Assembly: GCA_002105175.1 (NCBI GenBank)
Contig: MCGE01000002.1
Location: forward strand, 2,294,001 to 2,358,000
DNA from: Absidia repens
Lineage: Eukaryota; Mucoromycota; Mucoromycetes; Mucorales; Cunninghamellaceae
Reading direction: 5' to 3'
DNA length: 64,000 nucleotides
In this document: one piece after another, positions 10,786-24,500 of the stretch
Numbering within the stretch: the stretch's first letter is position 1
Layout of the letters: each line of letters begins with the position of its first letter
Made by a program: the position numbers and the translations under genes
The notes under the pieces: model-generated
Seen by the model: the letters and a program-made list of their open reading frames with translations, nothing else
Told to the model about the DNA's origin: nothing
Database searches by the model: none

Positions 10786-12591
10786 CTACTTGAGGTTGGT
10801 CAGTTGGACGCTTTCAGTCATACTGGCGGTATCGGCGGTGCTTGACGGAAGATTCATTGCATGAGCAGCAGCAGGAGGTATATAATTTTCTTCAAATTCG
10901 TCCAAATCCATGCCCTTCGATTCAGGAATCCATAACAAAGTGACGACAAGACCTAAAAACATGACAGCGGCAAAGATACCCAACGTTTGAGGCAAAAAGG
11001 CATGTTCCCCAGGATATGTATCACCTGTTTCCACCACTACATTGAAAGCGAATGCAGCAAGAATAGCACCAGCCTTACCGGAAGCAGCAGATATACCGTG
11101 TGCAGAAGCACGTACCCTAAAAAGAAAAGAAAAAACTCGTTAACAGAGCTGTTACCCTTTTTTTTTTAAAAAAAAAAAAAAAAGACTTACTTGCTCGCAA
11201 ACACTTCGCCAGGGATAATAAAAGTTGTTGCATTCGCACCAAAATTCATAAACAGTTGAGCCAAAGTGAAGATTGCGATAAAAGCGGCAATTGCATTGTC
11301 ACGGAGGGGATAGTAGGCGGCAGCAAGAATAACAAACAAAATAGTAGTCATAGCAAATCCCATGATTTGAATTTTTCGTCGACCAAGTTTTTCCACTGTG
11401 AAAACCGTGAGATAATAGCCTGGGAGCGATCCAAGACAGGTAATGATGATTTGACCAACAGTGTTCGCCCACAAGGTTTCGAAAGGAGTATCCTTTTTGG
11501 CATATCCAATAGCACTGAGAATGTAAGTATTGTTCAATCCAAGACCGTAGAAAGCCACATCCAGCAAGAACCAAGACAGAGCCGTACCAAGCAACACGCG
11601 TAAATGCTTCCATTGACTAAAGTAAGCGCGGAAATCAGCCCAATGGTTTCGTTTTTCATCCACTTTGGTGTACTGTTCAGATAATTCACTGGATACTTGT
11701 TGACCTTTGGCAGCAGCGGCGGCTTCCACATCCTTGTTTACATGGAGAGAGTAGCGTGGAGATTCAGGCATGCTGAAACGAAGGTAGATGGTGCCAAATG
11801 CAGGAACAGCACCAAGACCAATGCATAAACGCCAAACATAGTCCAAAGTCATGACATCGTCGTTGATTCCATTCTTGAAGATGGCGAGAAGAATCAGAGT
11901 GACAATTGCAGCTGCCAAATTACCAATACCCTGCATAGAAAAAATCAGGGCCATCATCATACCTAATTATAATAAATAGAGAAGTCAGTATTTCAGATGA
12001 ATAACATGCCTCAGGGGAGGAGGGGGAGGTTCTAAATTGAGATTCATTATTACCTCTTCTTCCAGCAGATGACCATTCCGAAGTAATAGTGGCAGACATG
12101 GGATAGTCACCACCAATACCAATACCCAGGACAAGACGCCATAAACCAAGGAAGCCAATGGCACTAACACCTTTGACGGTACTTGCACTTGTCGCACAAT
12201 TGATGGTACCAATGATGATAATCAGCAGTTCAAACCCATAGATCTTGCGGCCAAAGATATCACCCATAAAGCCAAAGAGCAATTGGCCTATAAAGGTGCC
12301 TACAGAAGCCATTCCCTTAATAACGCCTTCAATGTCAGCCGGCATCTTGTTTCCATTATGAGAATAATATACATAGCCAAGCATAGGTGTGACCAAGTTG
12401 ATAATAAAGACGTCATAAGAATCAGTAAAGAAACCAGCACCAGAAGTCAAAATGGTACGAATGGTGAACCAATTCCAAGATTGACCAGCACCATTGTCTT
12501 CAAGTTGTTGCAAGCTATGCAGTTTTTGTTCAGCTGTTGCAAAGGGATCCCGTGGCTGTTCTTGTTGTTGTTCATTAACTGAGCCTGACAT
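10786..12591 (-). CDS. PHO84: High-affinity H+/phosphate symporter (PHO84 family)
   Basis: Exons 12054-12591, 11191-11962 and 10786-11116 give 546 residues, normal for the PHS family of major facilitator transporters. Visible are the TM1 start AGFFTDSYDVFIINLVTPML, the loop GDIFGRK, the phosphate-symporter signature GIGIGGDYPMSATITSEW, LRFSMPESPRY, a central hydrophilic loop, and a second six-helix half with GEVFASKVRASAHGISAASGKAGA. It brings in inorganic phosphate across the plasma membrane with protons. The C-terminal tail is hydrophilic (DLDEFEENYIPP), as in Pho84. In yeast this gene is induced by Pho4; a single CACGTT half-strength site is present at 12982-12987 (reading toward the gene), but one such hexamer could occur by chance. 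Confidence 0.94.
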
Positions 12592-14034
12592 GCTAGTGTT
12601 AGGGATGTACTTTTATAATGCTAATGAAAAAGGATAAAGAATAAGAATAAAAAACGACCAGAAAAGTAGAAAATAAAAAGTGAAGAGAAAAAAGACAAGC
12701 ACTAAAAAAACCCCCAAAATTGGAGGTATTTATCTTTTTCAATTTGCCTATATTTGAACCATTCGCTTTACAAACCTTTTCCACTCGTGAGGTCGCCTGT
12801 AATATTTCAGTATTAGATCGCGAAACACTAATTTTGGCATTAATCACTGGATTCGTTCCGATCTTCCAAGTAGAAAATAAGCCTATCAGGAGTAACACTG
12901 GGTGGGCGTGCAAACTGACACCTGTTCTGGAACTAAGCGCGGTTTAAACAATGTCAGTAAAGATTTTTTCATATAAAAAAAAACGTGGAATTTTATTTTG
13001 CCATGATTGGATGGAATCAAAGGGAAAAGGTAAATCTCCAACATTTTAGCACATAAAAAAAGAAGATTCACGAATTTTATGAACTGTTTATTCTCATCAT
13101 ACGTAAATACATGTAATAAATATGTATCGCATTGTGATCAAAACACTCATTGAGTGTTTTTCTTTTTTTACCCACAGTTCAATGAAACAAGAGAGTGAGT
13201 TGAGTGATCAAATGCATATTGTATCATCAAAAACCAGCATTCTTACTAATCCCTCTTGACGAATATGTGAAGGGGAAGAGGTTTTAGTGCTAAAAATGAA
13301 AAAAAAACTCAGACGTCAATGCCATTCCCAAGTTTTGCCACATTCTTCTTTTTTTATGTATCATATGTTCTCAGTCCAGAAAATAGTAGAGAGCATTCAA
13401 CATGTTGGTAATACGAGTGTACCTTAAAAAACCAAAGAATCACTTCCCATTGCCTAACTGCCTTGCTTTAAGCATGATATAGTTATGAAAATCTTGGTTC
13501 ATTTCAATTCCGACAATGCAACATTCTCAATTCAAATAGATCTCCCAATTATTCGTCCCGTTTTTACGCAGCAAAAAAAAAAAAAAAAGTTGCGCCAAAA
13601 CCCCTGGTGCTCCATCTTGTCTTTCATTTCGAAAGTGTACTTCAAGCAACCACACACCATTATAAGCATATTAGCGAAGATAAAAAGGAAACCGATCTCA
13701 AATATCAATTATGTCTATGTTTTGCGATAAATATATTCATGGTGTAATAATAGCGTGCATCAAACATTAAAGGTCATGAAAAAGTCATATAAAGAAGTCA
13801 ATAGTAGTAAATAATTATAGATCATCCCACACTGGGTTCATTTGGTTTTTATTTCAAGTATGTACAATACATTTTTTTTTTCAAGTGAAGAAGTGATGTC
13901 TAAATAGAAAAGCTGGGAAGGGGAAGGGAATAACTAAAAACTAAGAGATGTATGCATAAAAAAAGTACAAAAGTGTGGAGAGGCAAGGAGGGGTGTTGTA
14001 TGTATAGATATATGTGATTGTGTTGGGCTGCGTT
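12592..14034. other. Intergenic (phosphate transporter promoter side)
   Basis: Contains the transporter's upstream region (12592 to about 13100), a possible Pho4-type CACGTT at 12982-12987 (minus-strand reading), and AT-rich sequence down to the NTF2 stop. An ORF at 12720-12947 lacks any support. No RNA gene seen. Confidence 0.35.
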
Positions 14035-14817
14035 TCATACAAATCTAAATGAAAAGAAGAGGCAACGTTTAGTCATCGTCCTAGCAGAGATCACGCATAT
14101 CGCCTTCATCATATTTGACTTACCTAAAGTTGTCACTTTGTACATAGTAGTTTCCGGCTTGGACTTCGTCAGGCACCAAGATGAAGGTTTGTGAAAAGAT
14201 TCGTTTGTTGGGATGGTCACCATACTTCACTGAGCCAGTAACGTTGATCAAAATACCAGTGGCACCCTGTGCGTTTGTCATAGCTATACGTGAACATAAA
14301 AATATGAGTCATCCAGTAACTAGTGTGTCGCTATGCCATTCACATGATCTTCTTTACTTACCAGCAATTGGATGACAGTCATACACATCGATTTCGTGCT
14401 GTGATACTGGTAAACGTCCTAAAAATTCGGAATACTGTTGAGCCCCCGAGAAAGCATTGCCTATAAATCAAGAAGAAATCACTTCAGATCAGTGTCCGCA
14501 TACCCACACAAGATTCATCTATTCCTTTACCGTTCCATAGAATCGCGGAGTTGTCCCTATAGAGATTGCCTAAAGCCTAATAGTAAAAAAAAAAAAAAAA
14601 AAAAAAAAAAATAGAAGAAAATTTTCGTTGGTAAAAAGGTATGATATATTGTGAATTATAAAACGATCAGGTTGTTCCAAGATCCTTCCTTGTCACTTGC
14701 GTGAATCAGTTTTTTTTTGTTTGATCAAATACTTACGCTTCGTTGTTTATCATAGTTGCCGTAGAAGAACTGGATAAATTGTTCAGTGCTTTTTTCTGCA
14801 ATACCCACTGGGTCCAT
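14035..14817 (-). CDS. NTF2: Nuclear transport factor 2
   Basis: Five exons (14737-14817, 14531-14576, 14362-14460, 14124-14283, 14035-14044) give 131 residues, close to the 124-127 of animal and yeast NTF2. The protein starts MDPVGIAEKSTEQFIQFFY and contains the family blocks LYRDNSAILWNGNAFSGAQQ, HEIDVYDCHPIA, GILINVTGSVKYG and FSQTFILVPDEVQAGNYYVQ with SDNFRFV at the end. NTF2 is a homodimeric cone-shaped fold that carries RanGDP into the nucleus; the FILVP...YYV..D.FR segment forms its characteristic beta-sheet. The last exon is only 10 bp (A-TTT-GTA-TGA). Intron 1 contains a 29-30 nt A run (about 14583-14611). Confidence 0.95.
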
Positions 14818-15355
14818 GGTGAAAACGATAATGTGGATGAGAAGAACAAAAAGAGGAGAAAACAAACTCCACTTCAGGCAGAATTTTTGTTTTAAAAGAA
14901 AAAAAGAAGTCCAACAACATTTCAAATTCCGCAATTTCTCGAGTGTCTTGGGGGGAGGGGTAAAAAAATTCAATCAGGTGGGCGTATTACTAGTAGCAGT
15001 ACTCGCCATCATATATTATTGTCACTATCATCAACAACGCTACATAATGTATATAAGCTAAATTCATAATAAAAACGAATACCAATAAATCTAATAATAT
15101 AGCAGAACTCTATACCTCTTAGTAGTCCACAACAGAGTTCCTATCGAACTTTCACCGTACAAGGCAATCAGCATAAACCAAACCCGACACTGCCCAATGA
15201 AACGTTCATCCCAACCATGTCACAAACCAAATAATGAAATTATTTTTTTATTTGACAAATCAAGAATGGATATATATATATAAATACAAATATAAAACTA
15301 TAATCAACATGCTACGTAATTAAACTAGTACATAGAGGGGAGGAGGAGAAGGAGA
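14818..15355. other. Intergenic
   Basis: NTF2 promoter side plus the 3' flank of the Mrx11-like gene, including a TATATATATATAAAT stretch at about 15270-15285. No gene seen. Confidence 0.35.
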
Positions 15356-16012
15356 CTATGAAGATGGCCTAAATTTCTTCAACAAATTGACCATAGAAGA
15401 CATCAAGGGACCCACCCATTTTTCGGCCAAATACGGAGTCATAGCAAGAGAGGCACCAATTCGTAATGGAAGCATTACCTACATTCGTCCCAATAAAGAG
15501 TTGAAAAAAAAAAGATCGATTAGAGGAGCACTGATACACAAAAGGATCCATGTACAGTATAAATTATATATTTTGAGTACACGTACCTTGACAATAGCGT
15601 AAGTTGTTGCCAGGTTGATCATAGCCCTGTTGCCAACATCCAAAGGTTCGTATCCGTATCTTGTTCTGACCTTATTGACGATCCGATTGCCTTCATGAAT
15701 TGCTTGATCCGGAACAGGGACATGTATTGATGACCAAGAAAGACCATAGTAGACCAATGGAAATGGGATAATGGCTGTTAGTTCATGGAGTACGGCAAAT
15801 GTCGTAATATAAGAGGCAGGCTTGTTCTTGAATTGTTCAGTATACTTTCGCCAACCACGAAGATGTGTTGTTTTTGAAGCACTGGCTAGAGTGTTGTTGT
15901 TGTTGTGGTGGTTGTTGGAAGCTGTATACCATCGTCTAGGCATAAGTAATCTATTTGCTGTTGGCAATCTTTTGTTTGCAGTCAAGCACATATATCCATT
16001 TCGTGCAATCAT
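15356..16012 (-). CDS. Mitochondrial DUF1279 / Mrx11-like protein
   Basis: Two exons (15587-16012 and 15356-15478) give 182 residues. The first 50 residues are rich in Arg, Asn, Ser and Thr with few acids (MIARNGYMCLTANKRLPTAN...), as in a mitochondrial presequence. The core PASYITTFAVLHELTAIIPF with PLVYYGLSW, then NRIVNKVRTRYGYEPL and INLATTYAIVKVMLPLRIGA, resembles fungal Mrx11/YPL041C proteins of the inner membrane, which are associated with mitochondrial organisation. Two hydrophobic segments flank the RTRYGYE motif. The role in this organism is inferred from the family only. Confidence 0.7.
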
Positions 16013-16299
16013 GTCGAGCCAAATCAATGCACAAGTCGAAGTTGACAGAGTCGGCGATGAAGACGGAAACAGAAAGAAAGAAATAAAAATAAAAAGGAAA
16101 TCCAAACCCCTCCCGCCCCCCCCCTCAAAAAAAAAACCAGAAATCTCTAAAGTGAAATCCCAAATCCCAACAATAAACGACAATTATATTTTATTCAGAT
16201 ATAATCACTGAATTCTTTTTTTCACTATTTATAAGTATTTATTATGTCCCGGGAACACGTTCGGCGTTTCATTTAAATGATTTACAACTGTTATCCAGC

Positions 16300-17225
16300 C
16301 GCTAGGTCTCAGGGGCGGGACGGGTAGTCGATGTAGGCGAGGAACTAATGATCTATAGTAGCAGCTGCACGCATAGCATGGTTTAGATTCATTCAAATTA
16401 TTGTTTAACAGTGGTTATATTGATAGTGAGTAACTTGAAGGCTGTCAACTAATTACTGAGTCGGGGGGGCAGAGAAGTAGTTATTGTGGATGAAGTAGGA
16501 TGCAAGTGCTGGGTAGGACACTTATAAAATAACCTCAATAGCAACATTTTATTATCTTATAGGCCAAAAGATGATTAATAAATAATAAAATGGTTTATTT
16601 TATTGAAGCATATTGATACTATACTGTACAGAAGATACTTAACGGAAGTCGAGGGGGTTACTGTAATATTGATTTTAAGCTATGGTTCTGTTGGAGGAAG
16701 CATAGGGGGACAGACGTGAGATTTGAAGAATTTTCAACCTTAATTAAGAAGGGTTATTGTAAAATGAGAGCTAAGGTATGAGAAATGCTAAAGGGATATC
16801 TGCCAATAAGCATAATAACAATTAACACTAGGCAAAAAAAGCGATGGTAGGAAAAACGTTATCTACTGCACAAGAAATGAGAAAGTCTAACGGGCATATA
16901 TATCATTTAAGCATGTAAAACAGTACATATTTTATTCAGATACATATATAAACGATGACGAACTAGTACTAGTACTAGACTAAGCTAATGAAGGCTTCAA
17001 AAAACCAATTATGATGGTCCAAAATGCTAGATCCAAAGTGAAGGATTTCCCCATGCATCTTGTCATCCCTGATCTGAAACCCCTTCTAAACTAATCCTGA
17101 TACTACCAAGTTCACCAAATCTTCAAAAGCTGAATGGCGAAGAAAAAAAAAAAAAAAGAAGGCAAAAATGAAAATGAGAAAAAAGAGGAAATTAAAATCC
17201 ACGTGTGCGGGATATGAAATGTTTG
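16300..17225. repeat. Dispersed non-coding repeat, copy 2 of 4
   Basis: Carries the same ordered blocks as copy 1: GGTAGGACACTTATAAAATA from 16512, TTTATTTTATTGAAGCAT near 16594, TTTCCCCATGCATCTTGTCA near 17047 and CACGTGTGCGGGATATGAAA at about 17200-17219. Block 1 to box spacing is about 690 bp. The central part has diverged (CTAGTACTAGTACTAG, 16965-16980). It fills the gap between the Mrx11-like start and the histidine kinase stop. No ORF. Confidence 0.75.
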
Positions 17226-17414
17226 CGCTAGGTTGTTGGACCCACTATGCATTTTATTGATAAAAAATATAACGAGAAAATAAATAATAAGATAATAAGA
17301 GCATATGGCAAAATATAATACGAATAAAACTTGAAAAAAAGGGAATATGATATACTATGAAGGGATAAAATCGATATGTAAATAAGGGCCAAAGGCTATG
17401 TATTGGGATATAGA

Positions 17415-18498
17415 TCATTTCTTGTGAGGTTCCATCATCCTTTGAGCTGATTGAAATGCAAATTTCTTGATAGCAGAGATCAACTCTGGAAGTCGCAGAG
17501 GCTTGGTCACATATTCGTCCTATAATGAAAAGAAGATAAAAAAAAGGGGGGGTATAAGCATCATATGTCAAAACGTGGCATTCTTCCGCATTGTTCTAAT
17601 GAAGCGATTTCTTACCATTCCTGATTGAAGACATTTGTCACGATCCCCGATCATTGCATGTGCAGTGAGAGCAATAATAGGCGTACGAGATGCTGTTCCA
17701 GAAGCCTGTTCTATTTGTCGAATTTTTTGCGTTGCTTCAAATCCGCCCATGATAGGCATTTGTACGTCCATCAAAATCAAATCAAAAGTTTCACGTTCAA
17801 ATGCTTCCACCGCCAATTTGCCGTTACTAACAATTTTAACATGATGACCAAACTTTTCCAGGATACGAAGTGCCAGTTTTTGGTTCACAATATTGTCTTC
17901 AGCCAGCAAGATTTCCAATGGTAAGGATTTGCCCGAGTCGCTTGGTGAGGTTGTATGACTTTCTAATGCTGGAAGTAAGGCATGACATAAATCAGCAGTG
18001 TTTACTGGTGAGTTGATATATCCAGTAACCCCAAGATCAATGCATAGCTTCATATTGAGGTGATGGGTTTCTGGTGAGACCAAAACTATAGGTGTATATC
18101 GTAGGTGGACAGCTTCGCGGATCTTTTCGGCATGAACCATTCGGTCAACAATCACGGTATCAATCAGGGGAGCTACCTTGTTAGGACCAGGACTGGAGTT
18201 GAGTTCTGTCGCTTCTTCAATACTTGTCACTCGAATAGGCTTGAGTCCAAGTTCAGTAATCACATCCATAACACCCGTTTGATCACCAAGACTGTCCAAA
18301 AATAAAATGTTTCGTCCTTTGAATCGTTGCATTTTTTCGTGGATTTCGCTGTTGTTCATTTCAAATCGTTTCAATTTCATCGAAAAGTAAAATTGTGATC
18401 CACTACCGTAATTCGATTCCACCCACAGATCCCCACCCATGAGTTGTACTAAATGCCGAGATATCGATAAGCCTAGTCCAGTACCACCATATTCACGA

Positions 18499-18551
<53 letters not shown>

Positions 18552-21500
18552 AGGTTGGAATCGTCAGTTCTTTTGCCTCATCATCTACCTCTAATTTTTT
18601 CCTAAAACTTACGTCGTGCTACCATCTGCTTGACAGAAAGTATCGAAGATTACATTTAGTTTGTCTTTTTGAATGCCAATACCGGTATCTCGGACACATA
18701 GTTCGATCACCACATCATCGCCTTGCACGTTTAGCACCCTAGTTTGCAACGCCACTTCGCCAGTTTTCGTAAATTTGACAGCATTTCCAATAAGGTTTGT
18801 AATCACCTGGCGAAGACGCAAAGGATCACCCACAATTTGGTCAGGAATTCCACTATCGACATTGTAGATCAGGTCCAATTTCTTTTGGTTTGCCTTTACC
18901 GCCAACGTTTTCAGCACACTAAACATAGCAGATCGTAAGGAAAATGGAATGGCTTCAATAGTCATGCGTCCTGCTTCAATTTTCGAGATATCCAAAATAT
19001 CGTCAATGATGGTGAGCAGGCTGTTTGCGAGGCTAGAGACAATCATCAAGTTTTCACGTTGTTGGCGAGTTAGTTCGGTTTCCAGAGTCAAAGACGTCAT
19101 ACCAATAATACCATTCATTGGGGTGCGGATTTCATGGGACATGTTGGCTAAAAATTCGCTTTTGGATCGATTCGCCAATTCAGCCGTTTCCCTTGCTTGT
19201 CTGTTTTTTTGGATTGCATCGCGGAGGGAGCCCACCATTTGATTGATCTTGGTCTTGAGAGATTTCATTTCACCCGAAGCTTCCACCGTGATAAGTCTTG
19301 AAAAATCATTTTCAGTCGCCGATGCCGAGATTTGAGCAAACGCACGCACCTGGGTCGTCAAGTTGGAGGCCATTGTATTGACATTGCTTGTAATTTCACG
19401 CCACACGCCTTCAACATCCATCACCTGGGCTTGTACGCCAAGTTTTCCTTCGGTCCCTACTTCACGGGCTACACGAGTCACTTCCGAGGCAAATGAGCTG
19501 AGCTGTTCCACCATTGTGTTGATTGTATATTTGAATTCGGCGATTTCACCATGGACTTCCACTTCAATCTTTTTGGATAGATCGCCTTGAGCTACAGCTT
19601 TACACACAAAAGCGATACCACGAAGCTGATCAGTGAGATTGCTGGCCATCAAGTTCACATTGTCAGTCAAATCTTTCCAAGTTCCATCCACACCAATAAT
19701 AGTAGCCTGCCCACCGAGAATACCTTCAGTCCCCACTTCACGTGCAACTCGAGTTACTTCAGCAGCAAATACACGCAGTTGGTCGACCATAGAATTTACA
19801 GTTTCTCTAAGAAAAGAAAGGGAGAAAGAAAAGATGATAAGTATCTATTTTTTTTTTTCCATTTGTATTGACGAAGGTTTTTCTTCTTCTGTCTGTTAAC
19901 TTACTTGAGTTGTAGAATTTCACCTTGAACTTCAACTGTAATTTTCCTTGACAAATCACCACGAGCAACGGCAGTTGTGACGGTAGCAATTGATCGAACT
20001 TGAGTGGTGAGATTACCAGCCATGAGATTCACATTCTCCGTCAAATCCATCCAAGTACCAGCCACGCCTTGCACCATCGCTTGCCCTCCAAGTTTGCCTT
20101 CCGTTCCGACTTCACGAGCCACACGAGTCACTTCAGACGCAAATACACGCAACTGATCCACCATTGAGTTCACCGTTATTTTCAAGTCCAGTATTTCCCC
20201 ACGAGTTTCTACATGAATCTTTTTAGATAAATCGCCGTTGGCTACCGCTTTAGTCACTTCTGCGATTGATCTGACTTGATTGGTGAGATTTGCCGCCATG
20301 ATGTTGACATTGTCTGTGAGTTCATTCCAGGTACCAGCCACATTAGGCACCAGTGCTTGACCACCGAGCTTGCCTTCCGTGCCTACTTCTTTGGAGACCC
20401 TTGTCACTTCAGATGCAAAAATACGAAGCTGATCTACCATGTTGTTGACCGTGTCTTTCAAATCAGAGATTTCCCCACCGGATTCAACTTCGATTTTCTT
20501 GGAGAGATCGCCATTCGCCACAGATTTGGTCACTTCAGCAATGGAACGTACCTGTGTCGTCAAGTTGGCCGCCATTTGGTTTACATTGTCTGTCAGATCC
20601 ATCCAAGTTCCATCCACATTCGGCACTTGAGCCTGTCCGCCGAGTTTTCCTTCTGTTCCTACTTCTTTGGATACACGAGTCACTTCAGAGGCGAAGATTC
20701 GCAGTTGATCCACCATGTTGTTAACAATATTTTTCAGTTCCAAAATTTCGCCGCCTGATTCCACTTCAATCTTCTTGGATAAATCACCCAAAGCCACCGC
20801 CTTGGTCACCTCGGCAATGGATCGTACTTGATTGGTGAGATTGGCCGCCATGATGTTCACATTGTCTGTCAAACTTTCCCAGGTACCAGCCACATTCGGA
20901 ACCAACGCTTGTCCGCCCAACTGACCTTCAGTGCCAACTTCTTTTGATACTCGAGTGACTTCAGAGGCAAAAATACGCAATTGATCCACCATATCGTTAA
21001 CAATATTCTTGAGTTCCAATATTTCACCACGAGTTTCCACATCGATCTTTTTGGAGAGGTCACCCAATGCAACGGCTTTGGTCACTTGCGCAATGGATCG
21101 TACCTGAGTCGTAAGATTGGCAGCCATCGTGTTGACATTATCAGTCAAATCAAGCCAGGTCCCCGCCACACCGTTCACCACAGCCTGTCCACCTAGTTTG
21201 CCTTCAGTGCCAACTTCACGAGCCACACGGGTAACTTCAGACGCAAATACTCGTAGTTGATCCACCATTTCGTTCACAGTATTCTTGAGATCCAGTATTT
21301 CACCGCGGGCTTCCACATCAATGTTTTTCGATAGATCACCATTGGCCACGGCCTTTGTCACTTCAGCAATGGATCGTACCTGTGTTGTGAGATTTGCAGC
21401 CATAATGTTCACATTGTCAGTCAGTTCATTCCAAGTACCAGCGACCCCTTGCACCACCGCCTGACCACCTAGTTTCCCTTCGGTACCGACTTCCTTGGAT

Positions 21501-24500
21501 ACCCGTGTGACTTCCGAGGCAAAAATACGAAGCTGATCCACCATGTTGTTGACAATGTTTTTCAGTTCCAGAATTTCGCCCCCCGATTCCACTTCGATTT
21601 TCTTGGAAAGATCACCCAGAGCCACTGCTTTTGTCACTTCTGCAATCGAGCGTACTTGATCTGTCAGATTAGCTGCCATAATGTTCACATTGTCGGTCAA
21701 TTCATACCAGGTTCCGGCTACACCCTGTACAACAGCTTGCCCACCAAGTTTTCCTTCTGTACCAACTTCTTTTGCTACACGAGTGACTTCAGATGCAAAT
21801 ACTCGTAGTTGATCCACCATGTCATTCACAATGTTCTTGAGTTCCAGAATTTCGCCGCGAGTTTCCACTTCAATTTTCTTGGAGAGATCGCCATTGGCCA
21901 CGGCCTTTGTCACTTCGGCAATAGATCGTACTTGAGTTGTCAGATTTGCAGCCATAATATTCACATTGTCGGTCAATTCGTTCCAAGTGCCAGCGACCCC
22001 TTGCACCACCGCCTGACCACCTAGTTTCCCTTCGGTACCGACTTCCTTGGACACTCGGGTGACTTCCGAGGCAAAAATACGAAGCTGATCCACCATATTG
22101 TTGACTGTGTTTTTGAGTTCCAGAATTTCACCACCCGATTCCACTTCGATTTTCTTAGATAGATCACCATCTGCCACCGCTTTGGTCACTGCGGCAATAG
22201 CCCGTACTTGATTGGTGAGATTTGCAGCCATGATGTTGACATTGTCAGTAAGTTCGTACCATGTACCCGCCACACCAAAGACGATTGCTTGACCACCTAA
22301 TTTCCCTTCCGTACCCACTTCCTTGGAGACCCGAGTCACTTCAGATGCAAACACACGCAATTGATCCACCATGGCATTGACAATATTCTTGAGCTCCAGG
22401 ATTTCACCACGGGTTTCAACTTCAATCTTTTTCGAGAGATCACCATTCGCCACCGATTTGGTCACTTCAGCAATGGAACGGACTTGCGTCGTAAGATTGG
22501 CCGCCATAATGTTGACGTTGTCTGTCAGATCCATCCAGGTACCATCCACATTTGGCACTTGCGCCTGCCCGCCGAGCTTCCCTTCGGTGCCGACTTCCTT
22601 GGCCACACGAGTCACTTCCGATGCAAACACACGTAGCTGATCCACCATGTTGTTGACAGTATTCTTGAGATCCAGGATTTCACCGCGGGCTTCCACATCA
22701 ATGTTTTTGGATAGATCGCCTTTAGCCACAGCCTTTGTCACTACAGCAATCGAGCGTACCTGTGTCGTCAAATTGGCAGCCATGGTGTTCACATTGTCTG
22801 TCAGACCCTTCCAAGTACCACTGACGGCGGGGACAATGGCTTCTCCGCCTAGTTTTCCTTCGGTACCGACTTCACGTGCCACCCGCGTCACTTCCGAAGC
22901 AAACACACGTAGTTGATCCACCATGTCGTTGACAGTATTCTTCAAATCTGAGATTTCGCCACTAACATCTACTTCAATCTTTTTGGAGAGATCACCGTTT
23001 GCCACCGCTTTGGTCACTACTGCGATAGACCGTACTTGCGTTGTGAGATTGGTTGCCATGGTGTTCACGTTGTCTGTCAAATTCTTCCAGGTGCCATCCA
23101 CATTGGGTACTTCAGCCTGACCGCCTAGCTTGCCTTCCGTGCCGACTTCCTTGGCCACACGCGTCACTTCGGTGGAGAAAACACGGAGCTGATCCACCAT
23201 ATCATTGACAGTATTCTTCAGATCCAGGATTTCACCCCTTGCTTCGACATCGATATTTTTGCTGAGATCACCTTTGGCCACGGCTTTCGTCACTTCGGCA
23301 ATGGATCGCACTTGAGTTGTAAGATTGGCAGCCATGATGTTGACGTTGTCGGTGAGATCCTTCCATGTACCGCGCACATCCTTGACCATTGCTTGTCCGC
23401 CCAATTTGCCTTCAACGCCGACTTCCAGTGATACCCGCCGGACTTCGGCAGAAAACAGTCGTAGTTGATCCACCTAATGAAATGAAATGAGGGAAGGGTA
23501 ATAATAGAAAGTAATGATGAGCACATGATTGTTTCTATTTTAAAAAAATATCAATTTACTGTGCCTTACCATCTGATTCATTGTGTTTTTGAGTTCTAGG
23601 ACTTCCCCTTGAGCGTTTGCCACCACTTTTTTCGATAAATCCCCTTCCGCCACAGCCTTTGCGACCACAGCAATATCACGTACTTGATTTGTGATTTTGT
23701 GAGCCATCATGTTGACGTTATCGGTAAGATCTTTCCAAGTACCAGCGACTTCTTTGACGACTGCCTGACCACCTAGGATGCCACCAGTTCCGACTTCTAA
23801 TGAGACCCGTGTAACTTCAGTAGCAAAAATAGATAACTAATAGGTGGCGGTGGATCAATGATGAGTTTAAATCGAGTCCTTGAGAGAGAGAGCATGCATG
23901 TTTTCTTCATTTACCTGATCGACCATTGTGTTGATTGTATTTTTCAAATCCAGCATTTCGCCCTTGACTTCCACGGTCACTTTTTTGGTAAGGTCCCCTT
24001 TCGCAACCGATTTGGAAACTTGAGCAATATCCCGTACTTGATTGGTAAGGTTGGTTGCCATTGTGTTTACATTGTCTGTCAATTCTTTCCATATGCCATC
24101 CACACCAGCCACTTTTGCTTCCACGCCTAGTTTGCCTTCTGTTCCCACTTCATGAGCAACCCTTGAGACCTCGGATGCAAATAGGTTCAATTGATTCACT
24201 ACAGCCAAAAAAAAAAAAAAAAAAAAAAGACATAGAAAGAAAAAATGGGGGTAAATAAAGATTAGATCAGTTGATCCTTGCATTTTTTTTTTGTTTTCGA
24301 TCCTTTTTTTTTATTTGATTCTCGATCCTTTTTTCTATTTTCTCGATCCTTTTTTTTTGTTTCGCAATTTCCTTTTTTGTCACTTACCCATTGTGTTGAA
24401 TGTATCCTTGAGTAACAGTGTTTCCCCCTTGACTGGCACAGTCATGGCCTTACTGAGATCCCCATGGGCAATGGCGGTAGATACATCTGCAATGTCACGG

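Noticed and set aside
12720..12947. Plus-strand ORF upstream of the phosphate transporter
   Set aside because: No family resemblance; lies in promoter-like AT-rich sequence.
20276..23120. Several plus-strand ORFs over the kinase gene
   Set aside because: Antisense shadows of the tandem HAMP coding repeats; they recur with the same 276-bp period.
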